Shown here in pieces: positions 46,528 through 56,718 of a DNA stretch of 64,000 nt. The notes under the pieces were generated by a model that saw only the letters and a program-made list of their open reading frames with translations, made no database searches and was not told the DNA's origin. Source of the stretch: Mycogone perniciosa (taxonomy: Eukaryota; Ascomycota; Sordariomycetes; Hypocreales; Hypocreaceae); the NCBI GenBank assembly GCA_025331125.1, contig JAOALB010000065.1, positions 62,001 to 126,000 on the forward strand, written 5' to 3'. The translations under genes were made by a program, and so were the position numbers. Every line of letters begins with the position of its first letter. Position 1 is the stretch's first letter.

Positions 46528-47165
46528 ATGCTGCTTCATCGGATACTCCCATTCCTCGTCTCCATCGTTGGTCTCTGCTCGGCCCAGTCCGAGGATCGCA
46601 GCCTCGCCTATGCAATGATCAACCAGGCACGTCAGGCTCAAAACATCCAGCCCCTTCTCTGGAGTCCAGACTTGGCGGCCTATGCCCAATTCTGGGCGAA
46701 CCAGATGGCGAGTGGCCAGCAGCCCTTCTCTCATGCCCAAGGACAATATCGTCCTCAACAGGGAGAAACCCTCTTCGAATACCAATCCGGCCAGTGTGAT
46801 ACCAATTACGACAGCCCCCTGCAGACTGCCGTGCGAACCTGGCTTTCCCAGGCCTCTCTGTTTAACGGCATGCCCATCACCACTGGTCACGAGCCTTGGC
46901 TGCATTGGTGTAAGTATTCACATCACCGCTGTCAGTTGGAGGACGAATGATTCTGACACCATTCGCAGCGCAATGCATGTGGTCCACAACCACCCATGTC
47001 GGCTGCGCTCGTGCCTATAGCATCTCTGACCCCTACAAGGTCTACGACGTCTGTCGCTTTTTCCCTGAAGGAAACATGTGAGAAACCCACATCTCCTGGT
47101 GCGACCCGATTCTCCTGACACATGCTAACTTCCGCCTGGATAGACTTGGACAGCGGCCGTTCTAA
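46528..47165 (+). CDS. Secreted CAP-superfamily (PR-1/SCP-like) protein, 170 aa
   Basis: Exons 46528-46909, 46969-47077 and 47144-47165; introns of 59 and 66 bp; the last exon is only 22 nt. A signal peptide (about residues 1-19, ending CSA-Q) precedes the CAP domain: AMINQARQAQNIQPLLWSPD, AYAQFWANQMASGQ, GETLFEY, the GHEPWLHWSQCMW block corresponding to the usual GH(Y/F)TQxVW signature, THVGCARA, and the terminal FPEGNILGQRPF. Fungal CAP proteins are extracellular, and some bind sterols or lipids and act at host or microbe interfaces; the role here is not determined. The signature is divergent (SQC instead of TQ). Confidence 0.88.
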
Positions 47166-47541
47166 TCATGTTCATCGCCTGATAGGGGAGTATGCGAGTT
47201 GAGCGACCGAAGTTCGCCAACATTTAGCCATCAGTTGATAGGCTTGTCGAGGGGGACAGGAGTAGCATCCTCTACCAACATTTAGCTAGAAAATCAGAAC
47301 CATTTTGCTCACTGTCATGATGTATCTGACTTGGACGCGTGGTGATCCTGCTTCTCTGGTGGTGCTCCAGTATTATATCAAGTAGTACGTATTAACTATT
47401 ACTTCGTAACTCGGGAGTTTCCCCAGTGCACGGGCCAACACTTATGTCCGCCACCTAGGTATGACGTGCATCTCGACCAATTCGCAAGTTTTTTGATGGC
47501 GATAGCTTCTTCTCTATATTCACAAAGACAACTAACCAACC
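47166..47541. other. Intergenic, CAP 3' end and ZIM17 promoter
   Basis: One TACTTCGTA copy lies at 47,400. Nothing else is supported. Confidence 0.6.
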
Positions 47542-48126
47542 ATGGCCTCCAAAACGACGCCTCTACTCGCTCCATTAATGCGCCAGACTCTCCCACGAAC
47601 TCTGCGCTCAACCTCACCCTTCCAACACACTATACGCCGCCCTCATCGCATCTTTGCGCCCTCATTATCGCCGTCCTCTTCCATCCTCCTCCGTTTCGCC
47701 CACTCAATCCCTCGCCCACCGCGCAACTATCCCTACCCAAAGCCCACAGAGCAACAAGAACAAAACCAGGACACGCCATCCAATGAAAGCGACAGACCAG
47801 AGTTCAAAGGTCCAGCCTACTACCAGCTCTCCTTCACCTGCGTTCCCTGTGGCCACCGCTCGCACCACAACGTCTCGAAGCAAGGCTATCACTTTGGCTC
47901 CACGCTGATTACCTGCCCGAGCTGTCGCAACAGACATGTGATAAGCGACCATTTGAATATCTTTGGCGATCGCAAAATCACGGTTGAGGACTTGATGAGG
48001 GAAAAGGGACAGCTGGTGAAGAGGGGGAGTTTGGGTGAGGATGGGGACATTGAGTTTTGGCCGGAAGAGACCTTGCCGGAGCAGTCTGAAGGTGCTCCTG
48101 GTAAGACGGGGGAGACTTCATCATGA
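47542..48126 (+). CDS. ZIM17: Zim17/Tim15/Hep1, DNL-type zinc finger mitochondrial chaperone, 194 aa
   Basis: This is an intronless frame. The first ~60 residues are rich in Arg, Ser, Thr and Pro with no acidic residues, typical of a mitochondrial presequence. The DNL zinc finger follows: C100-x2-C103 ... C125-x2-C128 with a GYHFGSTLITCPSC core and HVISDHLNIFGD. The family's DNL tripeptide reads DHL here, a common variant. The protein keeps mitochondrial Hsp70 (Ssc1) soluble and supports protein import and Fe/S biogenesis in yeast. The acidic/Gly-rich tail is unremarkable. The gene converges with UTP20, 335 bp between stops. Confidence 0.9.
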   Translation: MASKTTPLLAPLMRQTLPRTLRSTSPFQHTIRRPHRIFAPSLSPSSSILLRFAHSIPRPPRNYPYPKPTEQQEQNQDTPSNESDRPEFKGPAYYQLSFTCVPCGHRSHHNVSKQGYHFGSTLITCPSCRNRHVISDHLNIFGDRKITVEDLMREKGQLVKRGSLGEDGDIEFWPEETLPEQSEGAPGKTGETSS

Positions 48127-48461
48127 ACAGAAGGATTTCTGGAAACGCCGGTTTTGATGAGGACGTTTGGGTGGGAAGTGACATGACATAGTATTTATTG
48201 TACGACTACGGAGTAGCCAGAAAGAAGAGCGGCATGCACATGGCGTCAGGGATTGAGGATACCTTACGGAGTCATCTGTTGGGACAGCATGGCGTATTAA
48301 AAAGGAAAAAAAGGAGACCTGGCTCGGCCCTGTACATTTTGGTCTGTCTACACTTTTATAATATGGAAACCACCATGTAAACGCCCTGAAATGCATCTCC
48401 AACCAAACACCCAAAACGCCCTCGTGACTACATACTAGTATTATGCATGTGTCTGAACTAC
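48127..48461. other. Convergent intergenic region, ZIM17 and UTP20 3' ends
   Basis: One TACGGAGTA lies at 48,207. No gene is supported. Confidence 0.6.
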
Positions 48462-51400
48462 CTACCACGACTTATAAGCTTGCCTCATAACCTTCTGCTC
48501 CTTGGATCTTATCCTCCTCCGCGCCTTGTTCTTCTCAAACTTCTTGCGCTTATCCCTGCTGTACTTCTCTGGCTGCGCTACCGCCTCAATCTTTCTCTTG
48601 CTGGACCGTTGCAGTCTTCGTGCCTTGACTTCGTTGCGGATGGCCACAAGCTGTCGACTGTACTCTGCCGTGCCGAACTTCTTCTGCAGCGAGTCCATCA
48701 TAATTTGTGCTCGCGTTTTGAGACCCTCGTGTTTCGTCTTGAACAGCTCGTCAGTGCTATATGGTGCGGGAATCGACGGGTCCGTGAGGTTGTGCAGCGG
48801 TGTCAAGACCGTCTTGAGCGAAGGTTGGAGTCGGTCTGTAGAAGATCTGCGACATATCGTCTCCAGCACCTCCATAGCCACAACCTTGGAAGTAATAGAG
48901 GTCACCATGGGGCGGATTTCCTTGCGGAGAATATGTGACAGTCGCCAAAACAAGTACTGCAGATCCTTGGACTTCTGATCGCCATCGCCGTCTTCATCTT
49001 GCTCCTCAGGCTCGGATTCAGCATCCGAGTCCTCGGCATCTGAGTCTCCAACAGGAAGACGTGGGCCAAGGAAGATGAGGACTTGGCCAAGTTCGGATGC
49101 CAAACTCTCATCAACTTCGACGCGATTCAGAGCGCTAAGAGCAAGGCGGACAAGCTCCTCCACGTTGTCAGCATCCAACGTGAGGCCATAAGAACCTTCC
49201 ACGGCTTGGCCTGCCGATGTATCGGCGCCGTGCTGCGCAAAGTCGGCGAGATATAGACTAATCAGTTGGATAGCAGCTAGCTTCACTGGCGTCTCAGCGT
49301 GACCTAGACAGAGTGGTAGCTTGGCCCAGAGTTCCTCTCTGTCAGCAGACAAGGTCTTTTCGGGGAAGACGGAAGTAAAGACTCGCACAACTCCGAGTGT
49401 GGCCTCAACAAGACCTCCATCCACATCACGAATATCTCCAGAATCCAAGATGCTCGTAACCTTGGTGAACAAGAGCTTGAAATCCGTCTTGTTTTTTGAT
49501 GCACCTTCATAGCATTCAAAGTAATTCCCAAAGAGCTGCATTGCCAGTTTGAGAACCGCAGAGTTCCCATCCTTTTCTAGCCACGATCGGAGCAAATTCA
49601 AGAAGATCTGAGCTCGTTCTCTGTCAGACTTGCGGAAGATCTCCTTGATCAACTCACCAGCCGCAAGACGACACCTTTCGCTGTCGTCATTCGCAAGCAC
49701 CAAGAATAAGGGGAGGAAACATGTTGCTGCCACCTCCTGAACGAATTCATCAGACGATTTTAAGAGCAGTAGATGTATGACTTCCATAACGGAAAGTCGA
49801 CCGCCTTCGCGATCGTACTTGAGGTTGGCGACTATGAAGTTGAGTTGCTTGCCCCATCTAGCTTTCTTTTGTGGATAATCTCGGATGAAATGGAAGAAGG
49901 CACCTCGAGCCAGATCTCTCGTATCCTTGTCGTCATTGGTTATCATGACCGTGCCAACATGGTCCAAGGTATCGTACACTACTGCAGTTTCGATCCGACG
50001 GTCCAGCACTGATCGCAGGAAATTGAATGTGACATGTCGGTACAGTGGCTCTGTGAAGTCGTCCTTCAACTTGCCAAGGAGCATGTCAACGGCGGCATCT
50101 TTCACGACGATATCTCGCCGATCCCGAAGGACAACTGCCAACATTTTCAGGGCTGCTTGCGCGAGCTCCGTAGTAGTAGATGTTGACGTAGAAATGCTCT
50201 TCGTAGCCTCCTTCACCGCAACCTTGTAGATGTTTATGCCATCCTCGGTAGTGAATGGCACCTTGACAATGACTGCTAAGAGTCGGAACGCCGAAATCTT
50301 AACTTCATCCTCGCCATCTATTATGGAGTCACCAATAATGGGAAGGAATCCGGCTATGTTTTCAGGTGTTCGCAGACTGTCGTACTTTTTCCACATCGAT
50401 CTCAGCATTTCCAGGGCAAAGCGAACTAGCTTGTAGGTGTGCTTGCTCGTTTTGCCGCGCTCGCCGCTCTTTTTGGCACCTCTCTGGACAAGATATTTCC
50501 TTGTTTTGTAGTCCAGCTTCGGTTCCGCCTCTGGCTTCCGCGCAGTGTAAACCTCTTGAATAACTTCATAACAGAAGACAAGAGTATCGCGGCTCTCCGT
50601 TGCAGGATTCTGCAGGAGACCGGCTGTTATACGCGCCATCAAAGCATCAATCTTGCGCACTAATTTGAGATCAACCTTCTGCATCAAAAGAGACCGCAGA
50701 GGTCTAACCAGGTCGATGAGATTTTTGATCGATGCGTTCTTGGCAATGAGCTCCATCGAATCCTGGCTCTTACTGCTCTTGATTTCTTTCATCTGGCTGA
50801 TGTATCCTTCGGCATCTTTCTCCTGTCCAACCACACCAAAAATATCATCCATGATAACGGTAACGATGGTAGGTAGACAATGATCCAGATCTCCAGGGGC
50901 AAAATGTGGCACTGTAGAAACCAAAATAGAGTGCATGGTGTATGATAGGACGTGGAGTTGATATCCTTTGGTAAGGGCACCGCGTAGCTCCTTTAGGATG
51001 AATCCGAAGAAAGAGGGACCTAAAAGCACCGCAATCTTGACGAGAGTATCTCGGGTCATCTCTCGAGCCTCCCACGCTTTGCTTCGCAGAATATGGCAAA
51101 TATCTGTCAGAACACCTGCCAACTTCTGATCCATTTGTGGTGAAGGCAACAACTTCAACAGCTTGACAACGGTAATACCAACAGGAACACGATAGCTGAC
51201 CTCTGACTCGTCTTTTTCGTGGAGATGTTTGGTAAGTGGGGGGAGGAAGTACTCTGTAACATGAGAAGCTAACTCGGGGCCCTTGGGGGTCGTAAGACGC
51301 AGCCTCTGCGTTGTAGAAGATGAAATCTCATCCTGGTCCACTTCCATGGTCTCTGCCTCCGGGTCTTCTTGCAGCGAAAGCGTCAATGCATCGGTAAACT

Positions 51401-54400
51401 TTCCTAGCACCCGAACCGTCTGCTTTTGCTGCTCTGGTCTAGACTCGATGTAGCCCATGTATCGATACAGGGTCGTACGGAAGTGATTCCAGTGGAGTGA
51501 CATTGCCAGATTGCTGATTGTGCTGGCTGCCTGTGCACCGAGGCCATGGTCATCACTACTATCTGCCCGACCAAAGATGAAATGCTCAAGCAATGGAATA
51601 AAGAACTGCGCAAGATTCTGGCTCCCCATTTCCTTACTCATGTTGGCAGCTTCCAAGGTTCGGAGTGCATCCATTTGCTTTGAAGTTGCCGGACTTAGAA
51701 TATCAAAGAAAAACGATGGTTCAGATGAGTCCTCCTGACGCTCATTTAGAAGGCCAGTTAAATCAGCCACTGGAGGCCATTCTGGCATCGTGGAAAGAAG
51801 GAAGCCTAGGATTCGCAGGTATTCTCGTCGCACAGTCTCTGAGGATTCTCGAGCACCACCGTAAATCGAGGGCATGAGAGTACCCTTCAAGTAGCCCTCA
51901 AACAAAGCCTTGTCCTCCTGAGACTGGCAATCGGCAGATTCTTGAATAAGTCGACGGATACCATCGGCGGAGTTGGATGACAGAACACCGAAGTCCTCAT
52001 CTATCCGAATGAAGAAGATCAGATTATGGAGCACTGGCAGCCACTGTTTAGGCATCCATGGAACATCGCGCTTGCTTGAGATGGCATTAAATGCTGTAAG
52101 CCGTCTGTCATAATCTGGCTCATCAATGCGGCCCTCTTTGAATGTATTGAGTTCAGTACAAAGACTGGCAACGTTGGCGATTTCGGCATCCTGCGTAGAA
52201 ATGGCCAGGAGAACCCGGCATAAAGATGAGCGATTCTCCCTATCTTTGAAGTAACTGAAAAGAGTTGAAGTCGTCTTATAAACGTCATTCAGCAAAGTCT
52301 CATCTTTGCCCGCGTCAGGCAGCGAAACGAAATTCTCAACAATTAGGAGAATTCGTCCCTTCATCCTAGGATTCACACGTCGAGCAGGCTGCTGCAACAG
52401 AAAGCTTGAAATGCGGATGATGGCCTGGATGTTGTCCAGATCCTGAAGGATTGGGGCAAGCGATAAGATAGTTTCGATACATACTTCCAAAAGTGCATTA
52501 CTGATGTCCGTCTTCAAAACAGTCGTGATAGTGGTCAAAATATCCGCTGCATTCGGGTCCAGGAGCTCGGCCTTGATGACCTCGTTGAACTCAGACTCAG
52601 TGGCGGGGGCCAAAGCCAGTTTAGCCAGGCTTCGGAGCATCTCGAGTGCGTAAATCTTGACCGGCTCCTTCGCTTTGTCGAAGGCTATACAGCCAATGAC
52701 TTTAGGAAGGGCGCCATTAGGAAGTGAGGTGCCATGCGGAGCGAGGAACAAAGCTGCCTTAGGAAGATTTGACCAGGTTGACAGCAGTTGCAGTATGCCC
52801 GATACTCCTTGAGCAGTCTCAACAGGCAGATTTTCGTGTCTGGGGGCCACGACCTCTTCAATGATGATATCTTGATAAGGCCCCCATTGGAAATCTTGAG
52901 CATTTTGGAAAAGCGTTATTAAGCATTTTATACCCGTCGATCTCGTAGACTTGAGCAGCGACTGGATACTGGTCTTCTCTTCCTCTTCTGTGGAACCTAG
53001 CTCCGCATCCGAGGCCACATTTCCCAGTTGTCTGCAAGAGTAGACAAGACAGTAGAGGATAGTGTTGACAAGTAGATCCATGTAAGGTGTGAGATTTGTC
53101 CCCAGCTCCGATACGAGAGACAATATCATGTTCAAGAAACCAAACTGCTTTCGGGCGGATATAATCTCCTCATCAAACAACTTCTTTCGCTGAGCAGCTG
53201 TACCAACCACTCGAACATCTTTCAGCTTCCCTACAGCGATATCGAGAAAACCGCCCATGTCCTCAATAGAGAGGTTCCTGAGAACGGCAAGTCGGGTCGT
53301 CTGCTGACCATGACGGCCGCCTACGCCCCCTTTCCTCGAAATTGCACGACCATATAAAAGTCGGAGGAGTACAGGCATCAATTCAGATCGATGCTCTGGC
53401 TTGATTACGTTGTCTCCTTGTAAGAACACGGCAATTTCGTTCTTGAAACGGGCGTCGTCAAGGAGATACTCTAGGTTTTCCTGATACGCCTTGACACCCT
53501 CCTGTTTCCACGTGAGGATAGCCTTGAGGGCGAGCTTCTGGACATCAACGTCACCATTCTCCAATAATTGTAGAAGAGTATCATAGACTTTCTCGTGCTG
53601 GTACAGAACCCTTGGGCTGATGAATTGTGCAAAAACACCAATTATCCCCTTTCGATCTGCCAAAGACCAGACTTGGGACTGTGGCTCTTCCTCGTTGGCC
53701 ATTGGAGCCGTGTCCTCTCCCTCACGAGCCCATGAAAATAGGTATGGGACCAACTGACGTGACTTTCTTTCTGCAATCGATGGCATTGCATTGAACACCT
53801 TCAAGGCTTGGGCTTTGGCATTTGCTGCAAAGGGGTCGACTAGGCGCTGGTTGTCGTCAAAGCTGCGTAGCAAGATGTCGTCAGAATTCTCGGCTGTGTG
53901 CTGAATACCAGTTGCGGACATTTGTAGGGAGTTAAACACAGTGCATTCAAAGTCGGAACGAAAAGGACGTGCAGATGTGCTAGAATCAGATGGCGGTGTC
54001 CACCTTGGCGATGGGACTTCAAGCCATCGGAACGCAACGGCAGAGATGGCATCTTCTCCGGCCTTGCTCTGTGAAAGTTGCTTCAGCGCTTCTACTGAGT
54101 CATTCCATACTGGTGACAACATGACAGTGAGCATGCCAAACAGAAAATTTGGTATTCCTTGCTTCAGCCAAGTCGTGTCTGTAAGTGTGCCATACTCCAG
54201 GCCAAGTTTGCGTAGATGCATGGCGATAGATCTGGTATGATCCAATACCAAAGGGGTTTGCTCGATTTGAAGCATGATTTCGACACATTGTTTTTGCCCC
54301 GGTGTGCTATTCATCTGATTCAGAAGCTCCAAGGATATCAGTCGGATCTCGTGGGATGGAGAGCTCAAGTTGTCGACGAGAGACTGGATTGTAGGATCCT

Positions 54401-56366
54401 CCTCAGACAGCGAACTGTCACTGGCGGATTCGTCTTGCTTATCAGCATGATTGCTACTCTGCAAGATCTGTTGATAGGCAAGATACGTGCGCAGAAATCC
54501 GACAGATCGTGTAAACCGCGGAACAGCCGCGCGGAGCAAAGGGCCAAGTTTAGGGTCAATAGACCCCGTCACCTTGCTCATTCCCAAGTAAGCATGAAAC
54601 CCTTGGCTGATAATAAAATTCACTTCATCAGATACCAGTGATGTTGACGGCCGAAGAGCAAGCTTGAGCTTGCGCAAGAGAAGCTCGGCGATGCGAGCAT
54701 TGGTAGATGGATGGAGTGAGGTCAACTCCAGCACTCGGAGAAGTGAAGCGTACTTCGGTAGACATCTGTCTCGCCAAATCTGAGGGTCTTTATTGTACGG
54801 GCCTCGCTCAGGGAATGGCGAGATTTCTAATCGCTCAAACTTTGACACAATCTGATCTTGCCATCCCTGAGGGAGTCTGCAACAGTCCTTTTCACCCGCT
54901 GCCGGGAAGGCTCGATTCTCAATGATCTTCGGTAGCAGCACGCACAGCATATCCTCGTTTTCTCCCTGGGACCAGTGGGTTGCTATGAATTTCTGGAAAT
55001 CATTCCGGAAAAGGCTTGCGAATCGGCTGGAGTCCAGTTCACTGAAATAGCAGCAGAACGGGATAAACCACCTCATGAATGGTTCTCTCGTCAGTGATTG
55101 AAGGAGGCGTGTGATTTGAGGAATGAGTGAGTCCATGGGAGCATGATGGCATGTAATCGCAACGTTGGCCATGACCAATGTCCAGAGAAGGCTGTTTTTC
55201 TCGGTAGACTCCTCTGCAGACTGTGTAGTCCCCAGCATGGCGACGAGCTGTCGAACGAGGCGCGCCCAATCGCTGATTCGAGAGCCTTTTCGGACTCCCG
55301 CAAGAACGCCGATGATCCTGATGTATGGTACCGCCCACCATTCAGTTTCTTTTGTACGGGGCTCTTCCATTTTCGCTTCGCAGTTGTGGAGTATTGCGTC
55401 GGCAAAATCCCCAAAGGTGTCTTCACTGGTGTGATGTATAATGCTAGTTAATACGCCACAGACCAAGTCTGTCCAAGTGGTCGTTGCGGCCAGAGCGCAT
55501 TCTTCCTCTGGGATAGCATTCATTAGGGCCGTGAAAATGGTCGACCCGGCGGAGTGGATAGTTCGATCAGTTCCCTTGATTGCCTCTGCAAACATGGTCA
55601 TCAGGCCATCTTTATAGAGTAGGAATTGGCGGTCCTCCGTCATGCCACAAATATCGTTCCGGATATACTCGGTCAGCGTTACAAGAGCCGTCTCGCGATG
55701 TGAAGGCGCAGCTGCCTTTCGGACGAGAAAGCTCATAGCCTCGGCAGCAAATCGCGCAATGAACGGGGGGTGTTTCGATTTACCGAGGAGCGGTGCCATG
55801 ACAGCGTAGGTTGGTCGAAGATCGGGTACTATAAGTTTGGACAGATACTTGAATAAGAATGCCAATGCACCGAATGTCCACTCAATGACCTCTACATCTT
55901 GTGGTCTTCCCGCGATAGCGAGGATGAGATCCAGGCTTCTTGCATAGTGTTTTTCGAAGCGAATACCCAAGTCATGGGCAAATGCTGTCAAGAGGTCGAG
56001 CAGTGGCTCTAAGCCTTCCTTGTCTTGTGTCGATATGTACTGGGCCAATAAGTCCATGATTCGCTGCTCGAAATGCAGGATTTGCGGCAAGCTCTCGCAC
56101 AAGGGGAGCACATCTCTCTTGAAGAAACTGAATGGCTTCGAAATATTGAGTTCTGCCCATTTCTGGAGTCCAGTTTGGAAATAGGACGTCGTCGCCGAAA
56201 GGTCTTCAGTCTCGAGGTCATGTCGTCGGACTTTGCGCAGTGGCTGGAGCGAATTGAACTTCGCAATCTTTGTTGAAAATGACTCCCATCGGTGGTTCTT
56301 CTGATGGGGTGTTGAGTTCTTGTTTTTCCGCGACTTTTCAATGCGCCCAGCGGAACGGGACGGCAT
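48462..56366 (-). CDS. UTP20: Utp20 (DRIM), U3 snoRNP/SSU processome protein, 2634 aa
   Basis: This is a single uninterrupted exon of 7.9 kb. The first real ATG gives MPSRSAGRIEKSRKNKN; ten further upstream codons begin with TTG and are not used. The basic N-terminus, the conserved block RWESFSTKIAKFNSLQPLRK, the length close to yeast Utp20 (about 2,500 aa), HEAT-like helical repeats throughout and the highly basic C-terminus (KRKIEAVAQPEKYSRDKRKK...) all match Utp20/DRIM. A Ser/Asp/Glu-rich acidic patch (SDAEDSDAESEPEEQDEDGD) lies near residue 2,450. The protein is needed for 18S rRNA maturation in the nucleolus. No frameshift is seen in the whole length, a good sign of assembly quality. Confidence 0.93.
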   Translation of the reverse strand: MPSRSAGRIEKSRKNKNSTPHQKNHRWESFSTKIAKFNSLQPLRKVRRHDLETEDLSATTSYFQTGLQKWAELNISKPFSFFKRDVLPLCESLPQILHFEQRIMDLLAQYISTQDKEGLEPLLDLLTAFAHDLGIRFEKHYARSLDLILAIAGRPQDVEVIEWTFGALAFLFKYLSKLIVPDLRPTYAVMAPLLGKSKHPPFIARFAAEAMSFLVRKAAAPSHRETALVTLTEYIRNDICGMTEDRQFLLYKDGLMTMFAEAIKGTDRTIHSAGSTIFTALMNAIPEEECALAATTTWTDLVCGVLTSIIHHTSEDTFGDFADAILHNCEAKMEEPRTKETEWWAVPYIRIIGVLAGVRKGSRISDWARLVRQLVAMLGTTQSAEESTEKNSLLWTLVMANVAITCHHAPMDSLIPQITRLLQSLTREPFMRWFIPFCCYFSELDSSRFASLFRNDFQKFIATHWSQGENEDMLCVLLPKIIENRAFPAAGEKDCCRLPQGWQDQIVSKFERLEISPFPERGPYNKDPQIWRDRCLPKYASLLRVLELTSLHPSTNARIAELLLRKLKLALRPSTSLVSDEVNFIISQGFHAYLGMSKVTGSIDPKLGPLLRAAVPRFTRSVGFLRTYLAYQQILQSSNHADKQDESASDSSLSEEDPTIQSLVDNLSSPSHEIRLISLELLNQMNSTPGQKQCVEIMLQIEQTPLVLDHTRSIAMHLRKLGLEYGTLTDTTWLKQGIPNFLFGMLTVMLSPVWNDSVEALKQLSQSKAGEDAISAVAFRWLEVPSPRWTPPSDSSTSARPFRSDFECTVFNSLQMSATGIQHTAENSDDILLRSFDDNQRLVDPFAANAKAQALKVFNAMPSIAERKSRQLVPYLFSWAREGEDTAPMANEEEPQSQVWSLADRKGIIGVFAQFISPRVLYQHEKVYDTLLQLLENGDVDVQKLALKAILTWKQEGVKAYQENLEYLLDDARFKNEIAVFLQGDNVIKPEHRSELMPVLLRLLYGRAISRKGGVGGRHGQQTTRLAVLRNLSIEDMGGFLDIAVGKLKDVRVVGTAAQRKKLFDEEIISARKQFGFLNMILSLVSELGTNLTPYMDLLVNTILYCLVYSCRQLGNVASDAELGSTEEEEKTSIQSLLKSTRSTGIKCLITLFQNAQDFQWGPYQDIIIEEVVAPRHENLPVETAQGVSGILQLLSTWSNLPKAALFLAPHGTSLPNGALPKVIGCIAFDKAKEPVKIYALEMLRSLAKLALAPATESEFNEVIKAELLDPNAADILTTITTVLKTDISNALLEVCIETILSLAPILQDLDNIQAIIRISSFLLQQPARRVNPRMKGRILLIVENFVSLPDAGKDETLLNDVYKTTSTLFSYFKDRENRSSLCRVLLAISTQDAEIANVASLCTELNTFKEGRIDEPDYDRRLTAFNAISSKRDVPWMPKQWLPVLHNLIFFIRIDEDFGVLSSNSADGIRRLIQESADCQSQEDKALFEGYLKGTLMPSIYGGARESSETVRREYLRILGFLLSTMPEWPPVADLTGLLNERQEDSSEPSFFFDILSPATSKQMDALRTLEAANMSKEMGSQNLAQFFIPLLEHFIFGRADSSDDHGLGAQAASTISNLAMSLHWNHFRTTLYRYMGYIESRPEQQKQTVRVLGKFTDALTLSLQEDPEAETMEVDQDEISSSTTQRLRLTTPKGPELASHVTEYFLPPLTKHLHEKDESEVSYRVPVGITVVKLLKLLPSPQMDQKLAGVLTDICHILRSKAWEAREMTRDTLVKIAVLLGPSFFGFILKELRGALTKGYQLHVLSYTMHSILVSTVPHFAPGDLDHCLPTIVTVIMDDIFGVVGQEKDAEGYISQMKEIKSSKSQDSMELIAKNASIKNLIDLVRPLRSLLMQKVDLKLVRKIDALMARITAGLLQNPATESRDTLVFCYEVIQEVYTARKPEAEPKLDYKTRKYLVQRGAKKSGERGKTSKHTYKLVRFALEMLRSMWKKYDSLRTPENIAGFLPIIGDSIIDGEDEVKISAFRLLAVIVKVPFTTEDGINIYKVAVKEATKSISTSTSTTTELAQAALKMLAVVLRDRRDIVVKDAAVDMLLGKLKDDFTEPLYRHVTFNFLRSVLDRRIETAVVYDTLDHVGTVMITNDDKDTRDLARGAFFHFIRDYPQKKARWGKQLNFIVANLKYDREGGRLSVMEVIHLLLLKSSDEFVQEVAATCFLPLFLVLANDDSERCRLAAGELIKEIFRKSDRERAQIFLNLLRSWLEKDGNSAVLKLAMQLFGNYFECYEGASKNKTDFKLLFTKVTSILDSGDIRDVDGGLVEATLGVVRVFTSVFPEKTLSADREELWAKLPLCLGHAETPVKLAAIQLISLYLADFAQHGADTSAGQAVEGSYGLTLDADNVEELVRLALSALNRVEVDESLASELGQVLIFLGPRLPVGDSDAEDSDAESEPEEQDEDGDGDQKSKDLQYLFWRLSHILRKEIRPMVTSITSKVVAMEVLETICRRSSTDRLQPSLKTVLTPLHNLTDPSIPAPYSTDELFKTKHEGLKTRAQIMMDSLQKKFGTAEYSRQLVAIRNEVKARRLQRSSKRKIEAVAQPEKYSRDKRKKFEKNKARRRIRSKEQKVMRQAYKSW

Positions 56367-56718
56367 TTTGGCGGTGTTGTCCTGACTCTGGTGCAAGATT
56401 TTGCAGCCAGGATATAGTTCTCTAGGGACGAGAGCTGTTACTCCCCGCTACCTCATCCCAATTTTTTTTGTCGGCAGATGGCCGGCAAAACCGATAAGAA
56501 ATCCACGGGTTCCACTTATGCAGTGATTCACCAATCATGTGTAAATCGCAAATGCTTATCGCAACTACTGAGCTCAGCAGCGCGTGCGTGTTCTGCTACT
56601 ATTTTTACTTCGTTACTTATTGCTTCAACCAAGCAACCTCAACCTCTTTCATCTCTCTCAAGCATTCTTGCTCAACACCACCTACCCTTCAAACAGCCCC
56701 TAACTTCGAGAAGCCGTT
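56367..56718. promoter_or_regulatory. Divergent promoter between UTP20 and DRN1
   Basis: Only 352 bp separate the two start codons. Both genes act in RNA processing. T/C-rich and TTCAACC-like tracts occur on the DRN1 side. I see no clear TATA box; specific factor sites are not assigned. Confidence 0.6.

Noticed and set aside
56367..56396. Ten-codon upstream extension of Utp20
   Set aside because: Starts at TTG; the ATG at 56,366 gives the expected basic N-terminus.
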